Numbered from the stretch's first letter, positions 45,733 through 55,463 are shown. The stretch: 64,000 bases of DNA from CAYVTV01 sp964526475 (GCA_964526475.1 CAZGKF010000011.1:1-64000); one strand, 5' to 3'. Notes: a model not told the origin generated them from the letters alone. Numbers and translations: made by a program.

Positions 45733-47046
45733 ATGAAAACAAAACTAGTCCCTGCGCTTCTGCTGTTTTTACCTTTTTGGGGAATCGGACAGGAAGCCAT
45801 TGAAAAGAAACCTGAACGCAAATCGCATTATGCTTTTGGCGTAATTCCATCGCTGACTTTCGATTCCGATTTGGGGCTGAAATATGGCGCAGTTTTCAAC
45901 CTGTTTGATTACGGCGAAAACAACCTTCCACCGCATTACAAACAATATCTTTTTGTAAAACTTACCAATACCACCAAAGGAACCCTGAATTTACAGGCGC
46001 TGCTCGAAAGCGAAAAACTCATAAACAAGGCCAAAGTGTTGGCTGAAGCCAGTTACTTAATCGACAGAAAACTCGATTTTTTTGGGTTTAACGGAACCGA
46101 TGCAACTTACCACAAAGCTTTCACAGAGCCGGAAAGGGGCGATTTTAAAAACAGCTTTTTTTATGCTCACCACCGCAGTTTTTTGCGCCTGCGGTTCGAT
46201 GTGCAGAAATACCTTTCAGGCAGTAAACTGAGGCTGCTTACCGGAGTTACTTTTAAAAACTATTTCACATCCCCTGCACCAAAGGATAATAGCAGTAACA
46301 ACGGCCTGGTATCTGGAGCTGTTGAGAAGCCAACATTATTTGAGAAATACATTGAATGGGGTGTAATTAATCCCAATGAAGCCAGAGGCGGAAATTTAGG
46401 TATGGTTTCACTGGGAATTGTTTACGACTCACGGAACGATCCTTGTTATTGTACCGATGGCAAATGGTTCGAATCGGTATTACTTTTTTCTCCGGGGATT
46501 ATTTCCGGCCACAGTTTTAGCAAATTTATCCTGACTTACAGGCAACATGCCAGCTTTTGGAACGAAATAATCACGTTTTCATTTCGTTTCAGCAGTCAGC
46601 AGAAACTTTCCGGTAAAATACCCTTCTTTTATTTGCCCACTTTTTACGATACCCGATTGTCGCACGATGGCGTGGGCGGGGCATTTAACCTGCGTGGCGC
46701 CATGCGCAACCGAATTGCAGCCAACGGTTTTATAACCGGGAACTTCGAATTTAAATTCAAGACCCTTGAATTTAAATTGTTCAGGCAATATTTTTCCTCC
46801 AGTCTATCCGCTTTTTATGACAATGCGCTGGTAACGCAACATTGGAAAGTAAACCTTGAAAATGTGCCGGCCGGGCAGCGTGCCATTCATTTTACATCCG
46901 GAAAACAGAAACTGCATCACACCTATGGCTCAGGGCTCTACCTGGTGTTTAACCAAAACAATGTAATTACTGTCAATTACGGTATTCCTGTCGATAAACA
47001 AATGGGTCCGGGCGGACTCTATATCGGATCGAGTTTGTTGTTTTAA
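45733..47046 (+). CDS. Omp85-type outer-membrane barrel (surface antigen D15-like)
   Basis: This 437-residue protein has a signal peptide ending near GIGQ and no POTRA domains. The remainder is a beta-barrel with alternating strands, a VYDSRNDPCYCTDGKWFE segment and a GVGGAFNLRGAMRNRIAANG loop resembling the VRG-Y-F region of D15/BamA-like barrels. It may work with the DUF4833 protein. From here to about 58.2 kb, codon use appears richer in G+C. Confidence 0.78.
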   Translation: MKTKLVPALLLFLPFWGIGQEAIEKKPERKSHYAFGVIPSLTFDSDLGLKYGAVFNLFDYGENNLPPHYKQYLFVKLTNTTKGTLNLQALLESEKLINKAKVLAEASYLIDRKLDFFGFNGTDATYHKAFTEPERGDFKNSFFYAHHRSFLRLRFDVQKYLSGSKLRLLTGVTFKNYFTSPAPKDNSSNNGLVSGAVEKPTLFEKYIEWGVINPNEARGGNLGMVSLGIVYDSRNDPCYCTDGKWFESVLLFSPGIISGHSFSKFILTYRQHASFWNEIITFSFRFSSQQKLSGKIPFFYLPTFYDTRLSHDGVGGAFNLRGAMRNRIAANGFITGNFEFKFKTLEFKLFRQYFSSSLSAFYDNALVTQHWKVNLENVPAGQRAIHFTSGKQKLHHTYGSGLYLVFNQNNVITVNYGIPVDKQMGPGGLYIGSSLLF

Positions 47047-47081
47047 TCCGGGGAAACCTGTTCCCGAATCCCGGAATTTTG
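47047..47081 (+). terminator. Hairpin after the barrel gene
   Basis: TCCGGG (47047) pairs with CCCGGA (47070-47075), with an inner GGGAA/TTCCC pair, followed by ATTTTG. It is a plausible weak terminator. The rest of 47047-47343 shows no gene. Confidence 0.45.
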
Positions 47082-47331
47082 TCGGATCATTAAAATCCAA
47101 TTCCCATGTTCAACTCCTAACTTTGAGTTTCCAAAATCAAAGTTCTTTTTATTTTGACTTGGGAAAGTCAACCTCCCCGATAACTCCAGCCTTATAATTT
47201 CCTTTTCAAAATTGTCAGGTTTACCGATACTCTCGACTATACTATCAGTTAATTTAATAGATTACAAATTGAAAGTGAATTCTATAGTCATAAGGCTTTT
47301 TAGACAGCCCTAATGTTCTTTTGAGTTTGCC

Positions 47332-47339
47332 TATATTTG
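47332..47339 (+). promoter_or_regulatory. Candidate -7 element for the IS200-type transposase
   Basis: TATATTTG fits TAnnTTTG but lies only 4 bases before the ATG, so transcripts would be almost leaderless. Confidence 0.35.
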
Positions 47340-47343
47340 TAAT

Positions 47344-48042
47344 ATGAGTAAGTATAAGAAACTTTCGCATGTTATTTATAAATGTGATTACCACATTGTT
47401 TGGGTTCCCAAGTATCGATTTCGGATATTGACAGGACAGGTTAAATCGCTTTTAGAGGAAGAAATAAAGATGTTGTGTGAATGGAAGAAATGTGAGATTC
47501 ATGAGATGAGTGTTCAAATTGATCACATTCACCTGGTGGTGTCTGTTCCTCCCCGCGTATCGATATATGAATTGATGGGAATATTGAAAGGGAAACTTGC
47601 TATAATGTTGTTCAAAAGCTATCCCAAGATGAAGCAAAAGCCTTATTGGGGCAATCATTTCCGGGCGCGCGGATACTTTGTTAGTACAGTTGGAACAGAT
47701 GAAGACGTAAAAAAGCGATACGTCAAGCATCAAGAAAAAGAAGAAAAACTTGCAGAAGATCCCGCCGTTTCAGATGTAATTTACATTGAAAACCTGGTGG
47801 CGCCTTTTACGGTAAACACCATGCCAGAAAATACCCTGCTGGCTTTTGCCAATCATGGAAAAGTTGAACAATCAATGCCCTTTTCGTGCGACCTTACCAA
47901 TAAATTACTCGACGATTTTAAAAACGAAGGTGTAAACATTGAAACGCTGGCCGGGCAATTACAAAACGAAGGCGCCGAATCATTTGTCGGTTCATGGAAC
48001 CACTTGTTAAAAACCATCGGCGAAAAAAGAAAAAGTATTTAA
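47344..48042 (+). pseudogene. IS200-type TnpA fused in frame to a transaldolase C-terminus
   Basis: This is a 232-residue frame. Residues 1 to about 138 are an almost complete IS200/IS605 TnpA: YHIVWVPKYRFRILTG, the HUH motif in QIDHIHLVVSVPP, and the catalytic Tyr region RGYFVSTVGTDEDVKKRYVK. From about residue 139 the sequence is the C-terminus of a transaldolase (AVSDVIYIENLVAPFTVNTM, then EGAESFVGSWNHLLKTIG). The N-terminal part of transaldolase, with its catalytic lysine, is absent. I infer IS insertion followed by deletion. The transposase part may still work; the transaldolase cannot. Confidence 0.75.
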
Positions 48043-48065
48043 CAAATTATTATACTATTTACAAA

Positions 48066-49895
48066 ATGACTTATCAAAAAATTGAGGATTACGGAATTGT
48101 TGGCAATATGCGGACAGCAGCACTAATTGGTTTAAATGGGTCCATTGACTGGATGTGTTATCCACATTTCGATTCACCAAGTATTTTTGGCCGTATATTG
48201 GACGAAAATAGAGGCGGTTATTTTCAAATTGCCCCGGTTAATGAAAATGTAACAAAAAAACAGTTTTACTGGCCAGAGACCAATGTGCTAATTTCCCGCT
48301 TTTTATGCAGCGATGGTGTTTGTGAAGTGGTAGATTATATGCCGGTGGGCGATACACAAATCGGGAATCACGAAAACCGGCTCGTGCGCTGGGTTAAAGC
48401 CATCAGGGGAAGCATGAAAATAAAACTTGAATGCCAACCTGCTTTTAACTATGCCCAGGATGAGCACAGAGTAGTGTTAAATAGTCATGGTGCTGGCTTC
48501 TATTCAAAGTCGTTGTCGATTGGACTGGCTACATCTATCCCACTGAAAAATGATGGTACCGGAGTGTTTGCCGAAATTGAAATGAAACAGGGCGATACCG
48601 CAAATTTTGTGGTGAGAGAATTGAAAGAACAAAACGGATGTGCACATTGTTATAGCGACACTTTGGCTTACGAAGGCCTTGTTAACACCATAGAGTATTG
48701 GAATCAATGGGTGAAAAAGTGTTCGTATAAAGGCCGGTGGCGTGAAATGATAATCCGCTCGGCGCTTACACTTAAATTACTCACATTTGAACCCACCGGT
48801 GCTATAGTGGCCGCACCCACCTGTAGTCTTCCTGAAGGAGTAGGCGGAGAAAGAAACTGGGATTACCGCTACACCTGGATACGCGATGCTGCATTTACAG
48901 TTTATGGCTTAATGCGCATAGGGTTTACCGATGAAGCTGAAAAATTTATGCAATGGATCGATGATCGCTGCCATGAACTCCGCCCCGATGGTTCCATGCA
49001 AATTATGTATGGCATAGATGGCAGGCACAAACTGGAAGAGGAAACAGTTCCCGGTTTGGAGGGGTATAAACAATCGTCGCCGGTGCGGATTGGCAATGGC
49101 GCTTACAATCAGCTTCAGCTTGATATTTACGGAGAATTACTTGACTCGGTTTACCTGTTTAACAAGTACGGAAGCCCTATATCTTACGACTTGTGGAAGC
49201 AATTAAGAAAACTTATTAACTGGGTGGCCCGCAACTGGCAAAAAAAAGATGAAGGAGTATGGGAAGTACGTGGCGGAAAACAGCATTTTGTCTATTCAAA
49301 GCTGATGTGTTGGGTGGCACTCGACCGTGGTATCCGGTTAGCCGATAAAAGATCATTTCCATCTGATAAAACATTATGGATAGAGGAACGTGACAAAATT
49401 TATGAAGAGATTATGGAAAAAGGCTGGAACGAAAAGATGAAAACATTCGTTCAGTCATACGGAAGCGAAACTCTCGATGCCGCAAATTTAATGATGCCAC
49501 TTACGTTTTTTGTTTCTCCTTCTGATAAGCGAATTCTTAGTACCCTGGATGCAACCTTAAAAGATCCTGCTGAAGGCGGACTGGTTGCTGACAGCCTTGT
49601 TTACAGGTACAATATAAACCATCTGGATGACGGACTGGATGGTGAAGAGGGAACATTTAACATCTGTACATTCTGGATGGTGGAGGCACTAACACGTGCC
49701 GGCCATGTTCAACCAAAAAAACTGGAACAGGCCCGGCTCATGTTCGAGCGGATGCTCACTTACGCAAACCACCTCGGTTTATACGCCGAGGAAACAGGGA
49801 GCAGAGGGGAAGCGCTGGGTAATTTTCCTCAGGCTTTTACCCACTTGTCGTTAATCAGCGCCGCTTATAACCTCGACAAAGCCTTGAACCAATAA
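48066..49895 (+). CDS. GH15 glycoside hydrolase (glucoamylase/trehalase-like)
   Basis: This 609-residue protein belongs to family GH15. The N-terminal domain starts with YQKIEDYGIVGNMRTAALIG and GSIDWMCYPHFDSPSIF; the catalytic barrel carries GGERNWDYRYTWIRDAAFTVYGL and the acid residue in LDDGLDGEEGTFNICTFWMVE. Members hydrolyse alpha-glucans or trehalose to glucose. No signal peptide is visible, so it acts in the cytoplasm. I chose ATG 48066; a longer frame begins inside the transaldolase remnant. The debranching-enzyme remnant follows at 41 bases. Confidence 0.9.
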   Translation: MTYQKIEDYGIVGNMRTAALIGLNGSIDWMCYPHFDSPSIFGRILDENRGGYFQIAPVNENVTKKQFYWPETNVLISRFLCSDGVCEVVDYMPVGDTQIGNHENRLVRWVKAIRGSMKIKLECQPAFNYAQDEHRVVLNSHGAGFYSKSLSIGLATSIPLKNDGTGVFAEIEMKQGDTANFVVRELKEQNGCAHCYSDTLAYEGLVNTIEYWNQWVKKCSYKGRWREMIIRSALTLKLLTFEPTGAIVAAPTCSLPEGVGGERNWDYRYTWIRDAAFTVYGLMRIGFTDEAEKFMQWIDDRCHELRPDGSMQIMYGIDGRHKLEEETVPGLEGYKQSSPVRIGNGAYNQLQLDIYGELLDSVYLFNKYGSPISYDLWKQLRKLINWVARNWQKKDEGVWEVRGGKQHFVYSKLMCWVALDRGIRLADKRSFPSDKTLWIEERDKIYEEIMEKGWNEKMKTFVQSYGSETLDAANLMMPLTFFVSPSDKRILSTLDATLKDPAEGGLVADSLVYRYNINHLDDGLDGEEGTFNICTFWMVEALTRAGHVQPKKLEQARLMFERMLTYANHLGLYAEETGSRGEALGNFPQAFTHLSLISAAYNLDKALNQ

Positions 49896-49936
49896 AGAAA
49901 AATATTAAAGTTGTCAATCAACAATAAATTTGAATC

Positions 49937-50397
49937 ATGTTAGAATTAAACTTCAAAAATAGAAACTTATCAACCGAGTGGTTGGTAACCAACGGTATCG
50001 GAGGATATGCGTCATCCACAATCGCGGGGACAAACACGCGCCGCTACCACGGTTTGCTGGTGGCAGCACTTAATCCCCCGGTCGAACGCAAAGTAATGGT
50101 TTCAAAAGTGGAAGAGACAATTGTTACCGAAGACGGTAATTTTGAACTGGGCTCGAATTTTTATCCCGGCGTTATTTATCCGGAAGGGTATATAACCATT
50201 GAAAGTTTTGAACGAAATCCGCTTCCCAAGACACACTCCAAAAGCATTTTTACGAGGAAGATTGTATCCACGGTATTTCTGAAATATTCGATGGAAAAAA
50301 TCCATCTCAGGGAAAAGGTGCAATTAATCAGGCATGGTCGGTTAGTTCAATGATACAGTTGATGGAAATGAATAATAAACCCACGCCAAGCCGCTAA
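49937..50397 (+). pseudogene. Glycogen debranching enzyme lacking its middle
   Basis: The frame from 49937 gives the N-terminus of an amylo-alpha-1,6-glucosidase (WLVTNGIGGYASSTIAGTNT, RRYHGLLVAAL). Near 50275 it meets the enzyme's C-terminal end in another frame (SEIFDGKNPSQGKGAINQAW, then SVSSMIQLMEM), which stops at 50397. About 500 residues, including the catalytic region, are missing. The joint is frame-shifted, so the translated product ends at 50353. GH15 just upstream is the intact partner. Confidence 0.75.
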
Positions 50398-50455
50398 GAC
50401 GCCAAGAAATAATACAAATAAAAAAGCTTTGCGCCTTTGCGCCTTTGCGAGAAAA
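50381..50455. repeat. Inverted intergenic element (CGCTAAGACGCCAAG / CTTTGCGCC)
   Basis: The left arm CACGCCAAGCCGCTAAGAC plus GCCAAG faces a right arm made of tandem GCGCCTTTGC units (50431-50449), separated by an A/T-rich spacer. This matches a widely scattered Bacteroidota-type hairpin repeat. Here it overlaps the end of the debranching-enzyme remnant and precedes the aquaporin start. Confidence 0.65.
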
Positions 50456-50465
50456 TAAAATATTG

Positions 50466-51284
50466 ATGAAATTCATTACTATCTTTCAAAAAAACTGGCG
50501 AACGTATTTAATTGAAGCCTGGGCATTAGGAATGTTCATGGTTTCGGCCAGTTTGTTTGTTATCCTGACTGAACACTCCTCACTGCCGATAAGGAATCTG
50601 GTTGAATCAGCCATCTTAAGGCGACTGATGGTTGGCCTTGCAATGGGAATAACTGCTGTGCTGCTTATTTATTCCAAATGGGGGAAACGTTCCGGCGCGC
50701 ACATGAACCCCGCTGTAACCCTCACTTTTTACATGCTCCATCGTATTTCGTTCCCCGATATGTTTTGGTACATTCTTTTTCAATTTGTTGGCGGATATTT
50801 TGGGGTCGTTATTTTTAAGTGTTTTTTTTTCGCTTACATTTCAAATCCGGCAGTGAATTATGTTGTAACAATCCCGGGCGCTCATGGAAACGGGGTGGCT
50901 TTTTTCAACGAATTTATGCTCTCGCTGATTGTCATTGTTACCGTCCTGTTCAGTAGTAATTCAAAAAAATTAGCCCCATTTACGGGGTATTTCGTAGGAA
51001 TTTTACTTACGCTTTATATCACTTTTACAGCGCCATTTTCGGGCATGAGCATAAACCCTGCCCGCACAGTGGCATCAGCGCTGGTTTCAGAGGAATGGCG
51101 CGGGTGGTGGATTTATTTTATCAGTCCGTTTTCGGCCATGCTTTTGGGAGGATATATTTACCGGTTTTTGTTCCGAAAAAGAAACAATGGCAGTTGCACT
51201 TCAATGAACATGCACCTTTCGGGATATAAGTATGATTGTGCAACTTACGATATTCTTGGTCCTTCTCAACTACCCGAAAAATGA
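50466..51284 (+). CDS. Aquaporin/glycerol facilitator (MIP family)
   Basis: This 272-residue membrane channel has six hydrophobic helices and both pore motifs: HMNPAVTL and SINPARTV. The NPAR form of the second motif suits a water-selective channel. The hydrophilic C-terminal tail (about 35 residues, SCTSMNMHLSGYKYD) is unusual. The start is ATG 50466. A water channel next to trehalase/glucoamylase-type genes suggests an osmotic role (inference). Confidence 0.88.
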   Translation: MKFITIFQKNWRTYLIEAWALGMFMVSASLFVILTEHSSLPIRNLVESAILRRLMVGLAMGITAVLLIYSKWGKRSGAHMNPAVTLTFYMLHRISFPDMFWYILFQFVGGYFGVVIFKCFFFAYISNPAVNYVVTIPGAHGNGVAFFNEFMLSLIVIVTVLFSSNSKKLAPFTGYFVGILLTLYITFTAPFSGMSINPARTVASALVSEEWRGWWIYFISPFSAMLLGGYIYRFLFRKRNNGSCTSMNMHLSGYKYDCATYDILGPSQLPEK

Positions 51285-51364
51285 AATTAAACCCAACTTG
51301 TCAGGAAACCAATTATTTCCGACAGTTAGTACGAATAATCTAAATAAAAAAAACAGAAAAATAC

Positions 51365-52897
51365 ATGCAGCATTACGACGTCATTATTATTGGAACCGGC
51401 GCCGGTGGCGGAACACTGGCACGGAAACTGGCTCCAACCGGGAAAAAGATACTTATCCTTGAACGTGGCGGTTACATCCCGCGTGAAAAGGAAAACTGGG
51501 ATACCGAAGAAGTTTTTCTGAAAGCGCGTTACAAAGCCAAAGAAAACTGGACCGACAAAGATGGAAAATCATTTCATCCGGGAATTCATTACTGTGTTGG
51601 AGGAAATACCAAAGTGTATGGCGCCGCATTGTTGCGTATGCGGGAGCAGGATTTTGACATAGTAAAACACCACGGAGGAATATCTCCCGCCTGGGATATT
51701 AAATACAATGATTTGGCCCCTTATTACCTGGAAGCCGAAAAACTATATTCCGTGCATGGTTTGCGCGGCAGCGACCCGACCGAACCCACTGAAAAAAATC
51801 CGTATTCGCTGGCACCGCTGGAACATGAACCCCGCATCCAGGAACTTTTTGATGATATAAAAAAATTAGGGCTAAAACCTTTCCCTTTGCCCATTGGGTT
51901 CAGAAATGAAGAAAATCCGGGTGCATCGCCTGTAATATTAAACCGCTTCGACGGTTTTCCCGACCCCACCGAAAGCAAAGCCGATGCACATGTGGTGGGC
52001 ATAAAAGAAGCGTTAAAATATAGCAACGTAACATTGGAAACCGACAGTTATGTTTCGCGCCTGATTACTGACAGTTCAGGAAAAAAGATTAAAAGTGTGG
52101 AAGCAAACCGCCAGGGACAAACGATAAGCTACTCAGCCAATATTGTGGTGGTCTCGGCAGGCGCCATCAACAGCGCGGCCTTGCTGCTACGTTCAGCCAA
52201 CAATATGCATCCCAATGGTTTGGCCAATGGTTCCGATGTAGTTGGCCGGCATTATATGGCACACAACAACTCGGCCATGGTAGCGCTTTCAACCAAACCC
52301 AATCCCACCAAATTCGGAAAAACATTTGCCATCAACGATTTTTATTTTGGAGCTGAAGATTTCGATTTCCCCTTGGGCCATATCCAGATGTTGGGCAAGT
52401 CGGATGCATTAATGTTCCGCGAAGATGCCCCTTCGTTTGCCCCGGGGCTTACCCTGGAATATATGGCCAAACATGCACTTGATTTCTGGATGACTTCCGA
52501 AGATTTACCCCTGCCTGAAAACCGGGTAACACTGGATAAAAAGGGGAATATCGTGTTAAGCTATTCTGAAAATAACCTCGAAGGGCATAAACGCCTTCAA
52601 AAGAAATTGCGCTGGATACTGGAACATTCGGGCTGCGAAACGCACTTGCTGCCGAATAATATTTATCTCGGTAAAAAAATCCCCATTGCAGGTACAGCGC
52701 ACCAATGCGGAACCATCCGGTTTGGAAATGACCCCAAAACATCGGCGCTCAACACCAATTGCAGGGCGCACGATGTGGAAAACCTTTACGTGGTGGATGG
52801 CAGCTTTTTCCCATCGAGCTCGGCAGTAAACCCCGGTTTGACAATCATAGCCAACGCGCTCAGGGTAGGCGAACACCTCATCGGCGAAGTATTTTAA
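51365..52897 (+). CDS. GMC-family FAD oxidoreductase
   Basis: This 510-residue flavoprotein begins with the FAD motif DVIIIGTGAGGGTLARKLA. The C-terminal GMC_oxred_C part has GTAHQCGTIRFGNDP and SSSAVNPGLTIIANALR, with the active-site His. Members oxidise sugars, alcohols or sugar acids. There is no signal peptide. It starts a compact run with the VOC, YHS and SDR genes (gaps of 22, 31 and 7 bases), suggesting one operon for glucose or sugar-alcohol oxidation. Confidence 0.9.
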   Translation: MQHYDVIIIGTGAGGGTLARKLAPTGKKILILERGGYIPREKENWDTEEVFLKARYKAKENWTDKDGKSFHPGIHYCVGGNTKVYGAALLRMREQDFDIVKHHGGISPAWDIKYNDLAPYYLEAEKLYSVHGLRGSDPTEPTEKNPYSLAPLEHEPRIQELFDDIKKLGLKPFPLPIGFRNEENPGASPVILNRFDGFPDPTESKADAHVVGIKEALKYSNVTLETDSYVSRLITDSSGKKIKSVEANRQGQTISYSANIVVVSAGAINSAALLLRSANNMHPNGLANGSDVVGRHYMAHNNSAMVALSTKPNPTKFGKTFAINDFYFGAEDFDFPLGHIQMLGKSDALMFREDAPSFAPGLTLEYMAKHALDFWMTSEDLPLPENRVTLDKKGNIVLSYSENNLEGHKRLQKKLRWILEHSGCETHLLPNNIYLGKKIPIAGTAHQCGTIRFGNDPKTSALNTNCRAHDVENLYVVDGSFFPSSSAVNPGLTIIANALRVGEHLIGEVF

Positions 52898-52919
52898 ACG
52901 AGTATTAAAAATGTAAAAT

Positions 52920-53939
52920 ATGAAGTTTTACCGAAGCTTTTTCCTTATAATACTGTTCTTTTTCTTTGGCACTGTCCACAGCAAGGCTCAAACAATCAAT
53001 GAAATTAAGAGCGTTTCTTTTACCGTCTCCGATTTGAATGAGTCCATCGAATTTTACACGCAAACGCTTCCCTTTCAAGAAGACACTCTTTTTATTCTGA
53101 AAGGAGAAAATATTCAGCAACTTTTTAATGTGCAGGATACTACGCTGTTAGTGAAAGTGGCCCGCTTACGCCTCGGTAATGAACAAATAGAATTGATGGA
53201 GTTTCATTCGGTGGAAATTACAGGTCGCAAAATACCTGCCGACAGCCGTAGCAGCGACCTTTGGTTTCAGCACATTGCCATTGTTGTAAGCGATATGCAA
53301 AAAGCTTATCGGCAACTGGCCGACAATGAGATAACCCATGTTTCAACTTCTCCGCAAACTTTGCCGGATTATCTTCCGGCTGCCTCTGGTATTTCGGCCT
53401 TTTACTTCCGCGACCCGGACGGGCACAATCTTGAACTGATACACTTTCCGGCAGGAAAAGGAAATCCAAAGTGGAAGAATAGTGAAAACAAACTTTTTCT
53501 TGGAATTGACCATACTGCCATTGGAATTGAATCGACAAAGGCTTCACTTCAGTTTTACAAAGAAGTACTGAGATTGAGTATTGCCGGGGAAAGTGTAAAT
53601 TATGGGACAGAACAGGAACATTTGAACCAGGTTTTTGGTGCACATTTAAAAATAACCAGCTTGCAAGCTGAATCGGGAATTGGGCTCGAATTTCTCGATT
53701 ATATAGCGCCTCCCGGGGGACGACAATATCCTGTGGACACAAAAGCTACCGACCACTGGTATTGGCAAACTACATTTGAGGTATCTGACATTCACAAACT
53801 TTATAAAAAGTTAATGGAGCAAGGCTATTCGATAGTATCGGAAAATGTTGTCGAAATTAATTCTTCAGGCCGGGTTGGAAATTTGGGTTTTGTTGCCCGC
53901 GACCCGGATGGACATTTTCTCCTTTTTATTGAAAAATAG
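52920..53939 (+). CDS. Exported protein with two VOC (glyoxalase-fold) domains
   Basis: This is a 339-residue protein with a signal peptide ending near SKAQ. Two vicinal-oxygen-chelate domains follow (about 28-180 and 195-338), each closing with a metal-type motif: RDPDGHNLELIHFP and RDPDGHFLLFIEK. Members bind a divalent metal and act as dioxygenases, lyases or isomerases. An exported two-domain form in a GMC-SDR operon has no clear assigned substrate. Confidence 0.85.
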   Translation: MKFYRSFFLIILFFFFGTVHSKAQTINEIKSVSFTVSDLNESIEFYTQTLPFQEDTLFILKGENIQQLFNVQDTTLLVKVARLRLGNEQIELMEFHSVEITGRKIPADSRSSDLWFQHIAIVVSDMQKAYRQLADNEITHVSTSPQTLPDYLPAASGISAFYFRDPDGHNLELIHFPAGKGNPKWKNSENKLFLGIDHTAIGIESTKASLQFYKEVLRLSIAGESVNYGTEQEHLNQVFGAHLKITSLQAESGIGLEFLDYIAPPGGRQYPVDTKATDHWYWQTTFEVSDIHKLYKKLMEQGYSIVSENVVEINSSGRVGNLGFVARDPDGHFLLFIEK

Positions 53940-53970
53940 ATTTGTCTAAACAATTAATAATCGAAAATAT

Positions 53971-54459
53971 ATGATGAAGGAAATCAGTTTAATGAAGAAA
54001 AACAGTCAGACATTCATTTTAATAATGATGTTATTAACATTATCAATTAGCGCTAATGCACAAAAGATATTGGTTAATACCGATGATGGTATCGCCTTGT
54101 CGGGATACGACCCGGTAGCATTTTTCACAGAAAAAAAACCAGTAACGGGTAAACCCGAAATCAAAAGCGTAAATAAAGGCGCTGTGTATCTGTATTCTTC
54201 CCCGGCGAACAAAATTAAATTCGACAATACCCCCGAAAACTATTTGCCTCAAAATGGCGGTTTTTGCACAGTTTCGGCATCAATGGGCAAAGTAGCAAAA
54301 ATAGAGATAGATACCTGGTCGATAATTGGGAATAAGTTGTATTTGCAAAAAAATCAAAGCGCCAAACGGATGTGGGATAAAGACCCGCCAAACTACATCA
54401 AAAAGTCATCAGAAAAATGGCCGGGATTGGTAGAAAAATATGGTAAAACATTAAATTAA
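53971..54459 (+). CDS. Exported YHS-domain protein
   Basis: This is a 162-residue protein. If translation starts at the inner ATG 53992, a clean signal peptide ends at ANAQ. The mature part is a YHS domain: DGIALSGYDPVAFFTEKKPV, then KGAVYLYSSPANKIKF, with GGFC as the metal-type cysteine. YHS domains bind metals and occur in exported redox or metal-handling proteins. It is 7 bases upstream of the SDR gene. Confidence 0.85.
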   Translation: MMKEISLMKKNSQTFILIMMLLTLSISANAQKILVNTDDGIALSGYDPVAFFTEKKPVTGKPEIKSVNKGAVYLYSSPANKIKFDNTPENYLPQNGGFCTVSASMGKVAKIEIDTWSIIGNKLYLQKNQSAKRMWDKDPPNYIKKSSEKWPGLVEKYGKTLN

Positions 54460-54466
54460 ATAAGAA

Positions 54467-55285
54467 ATGAGACAAAATCCACATCACCGGCTGGCAGGGC
54501 AAACCTGCATTGTAACCGGTGCAAATTCCGGAATAGGGAAAGAAGTAGCCCTCTCAATGGGGCGCGATTGTGCCAACGTGGTTGTAAATTACATAACCGA
54601 CCCGGCTGCTGCCGGGGAAGTGGCACATGAGATAGAATTGAGCGACACAGTAGCAAAAGCCATTGCTGTTAAAGCCGACGTAAGCAAGGAAGACCAGGTG
54701 CAGGAAATGTTCCGCATAGCCAAACAACATTTTGGCACCGTTGACATTTTGGTTAATAACGCCGGGTTACAGCGCGATGCGGCATTTCAGGACATGACAC
54801 TCGAACAATGGCAATTTGTGCTTGATGTTAACCTCACCGGGCAGTTTCTGTGTTCGCGGGAAGCAGCAAGAGAATTTTTGCAACGTGGCAAAACCGATTA
54901 TTCATGCGCCGTAGGGAAAATTATTTGCATGAGTTCGGTGCATGAAATTATCCCGTGGGCAGGCCACGTAAATTATGCTGCTTCAAAAGGCGGCGTAATG
55001 CTGCTGATGAAATCGATGGCGCAGGAACTGGGTCACAAAGGAATCCGGGTGAACAGTATTGCGCCGGGCGCCATTCAAACCCCCATCAACCGCGATGCCT
55101 GGGAAACGCCCGAAGCGCTCGAAAAACTAAATAAACTCATTCCCTATAAACGAATCGGGCAAACCACTGATATTGGCGCCGCTGCCGTTTGGCTGGCATC
55201 CGACGAAGCCGATTACATTCACGGAACGACCATCGTGATAGATGGAGGAATGACGCTTTACCCAGGATTTACAGAAAACGGTTAA
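54467..55285 (+). CDS. SDR-family oxidoreductase, glucose 1-dehydrogenase-like
   Basis: This is a 272-residue classical short-chain dehydrogenase. The coenzyme motif TGANSGIGKEVA is at about residues 18-29, NNAG near 100, the catalytic Ser in MSSVHEIIPWAG, and the Tyr-Lys pair in NYAASKGG. The C-terminal DGGMTLYPGF is typical of glucose 1-dehydrogenase-like SDRs. It would oxidise glucose to gluconolactone with NAD(P); this fits the glucosidases on either side but is inferred. Confidence 0.88.
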   Translation: MRQNPHHRLAGQTCIVTGANSGIGKEVALSMGRDCANVVVNYITDPAAAGEVAHEIELSDTVAKAIAVKADVSKEDQVQEMFRIAKQHFGTVDILVNNAGLQRDAAFQDMTLEQWQFVLDVNLTGQFLCSREAAREFLQRGKTDYSCAVGKIICMSSVHEIIPWAGHVNYAASKGGVMLLMKSMAQELGHKGIRVNSIAPGAIQTPINRDAWETPEALEKLNKLIPYKRIGQTTDIGAAAVWLASDEADYIHGTTIVIDGGMTLYPGFTENG

Positions 55286-55395
55286 AAGGAAAGAAATCAA
55301 TAAAATTAAATTGAGCATTTATTTTATACCAGTTGCGCTTTATAAACCCAGAGGGTTTGCATGTTTACAGAAAATATTTGGAACAAGGACACATT

Positions 55396-55463
55396 CGACC
55401 CCTAACGGAGTCGCACCTGTACCCACTTATTTGTTTCTATAAACATTCGATGCCTCCGGCATC
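55396..55463. repeat. Two small G+C-rich hairpins
   Basis: CGACCCCTAACGGAGTCG (55396-55413) and GATGCCTCCGGCATC (55449-55463) are each nearly or fully self-complementary. They form a compact intergenic element between the SDR gene and the MGH1-like gene. Confidence 0.45.

Noticed and set aside
53218..53742. 174-residue minus-strand frame
   Set aside because: It is antisense to the two-domain VOC gene and has no recognisable domain.
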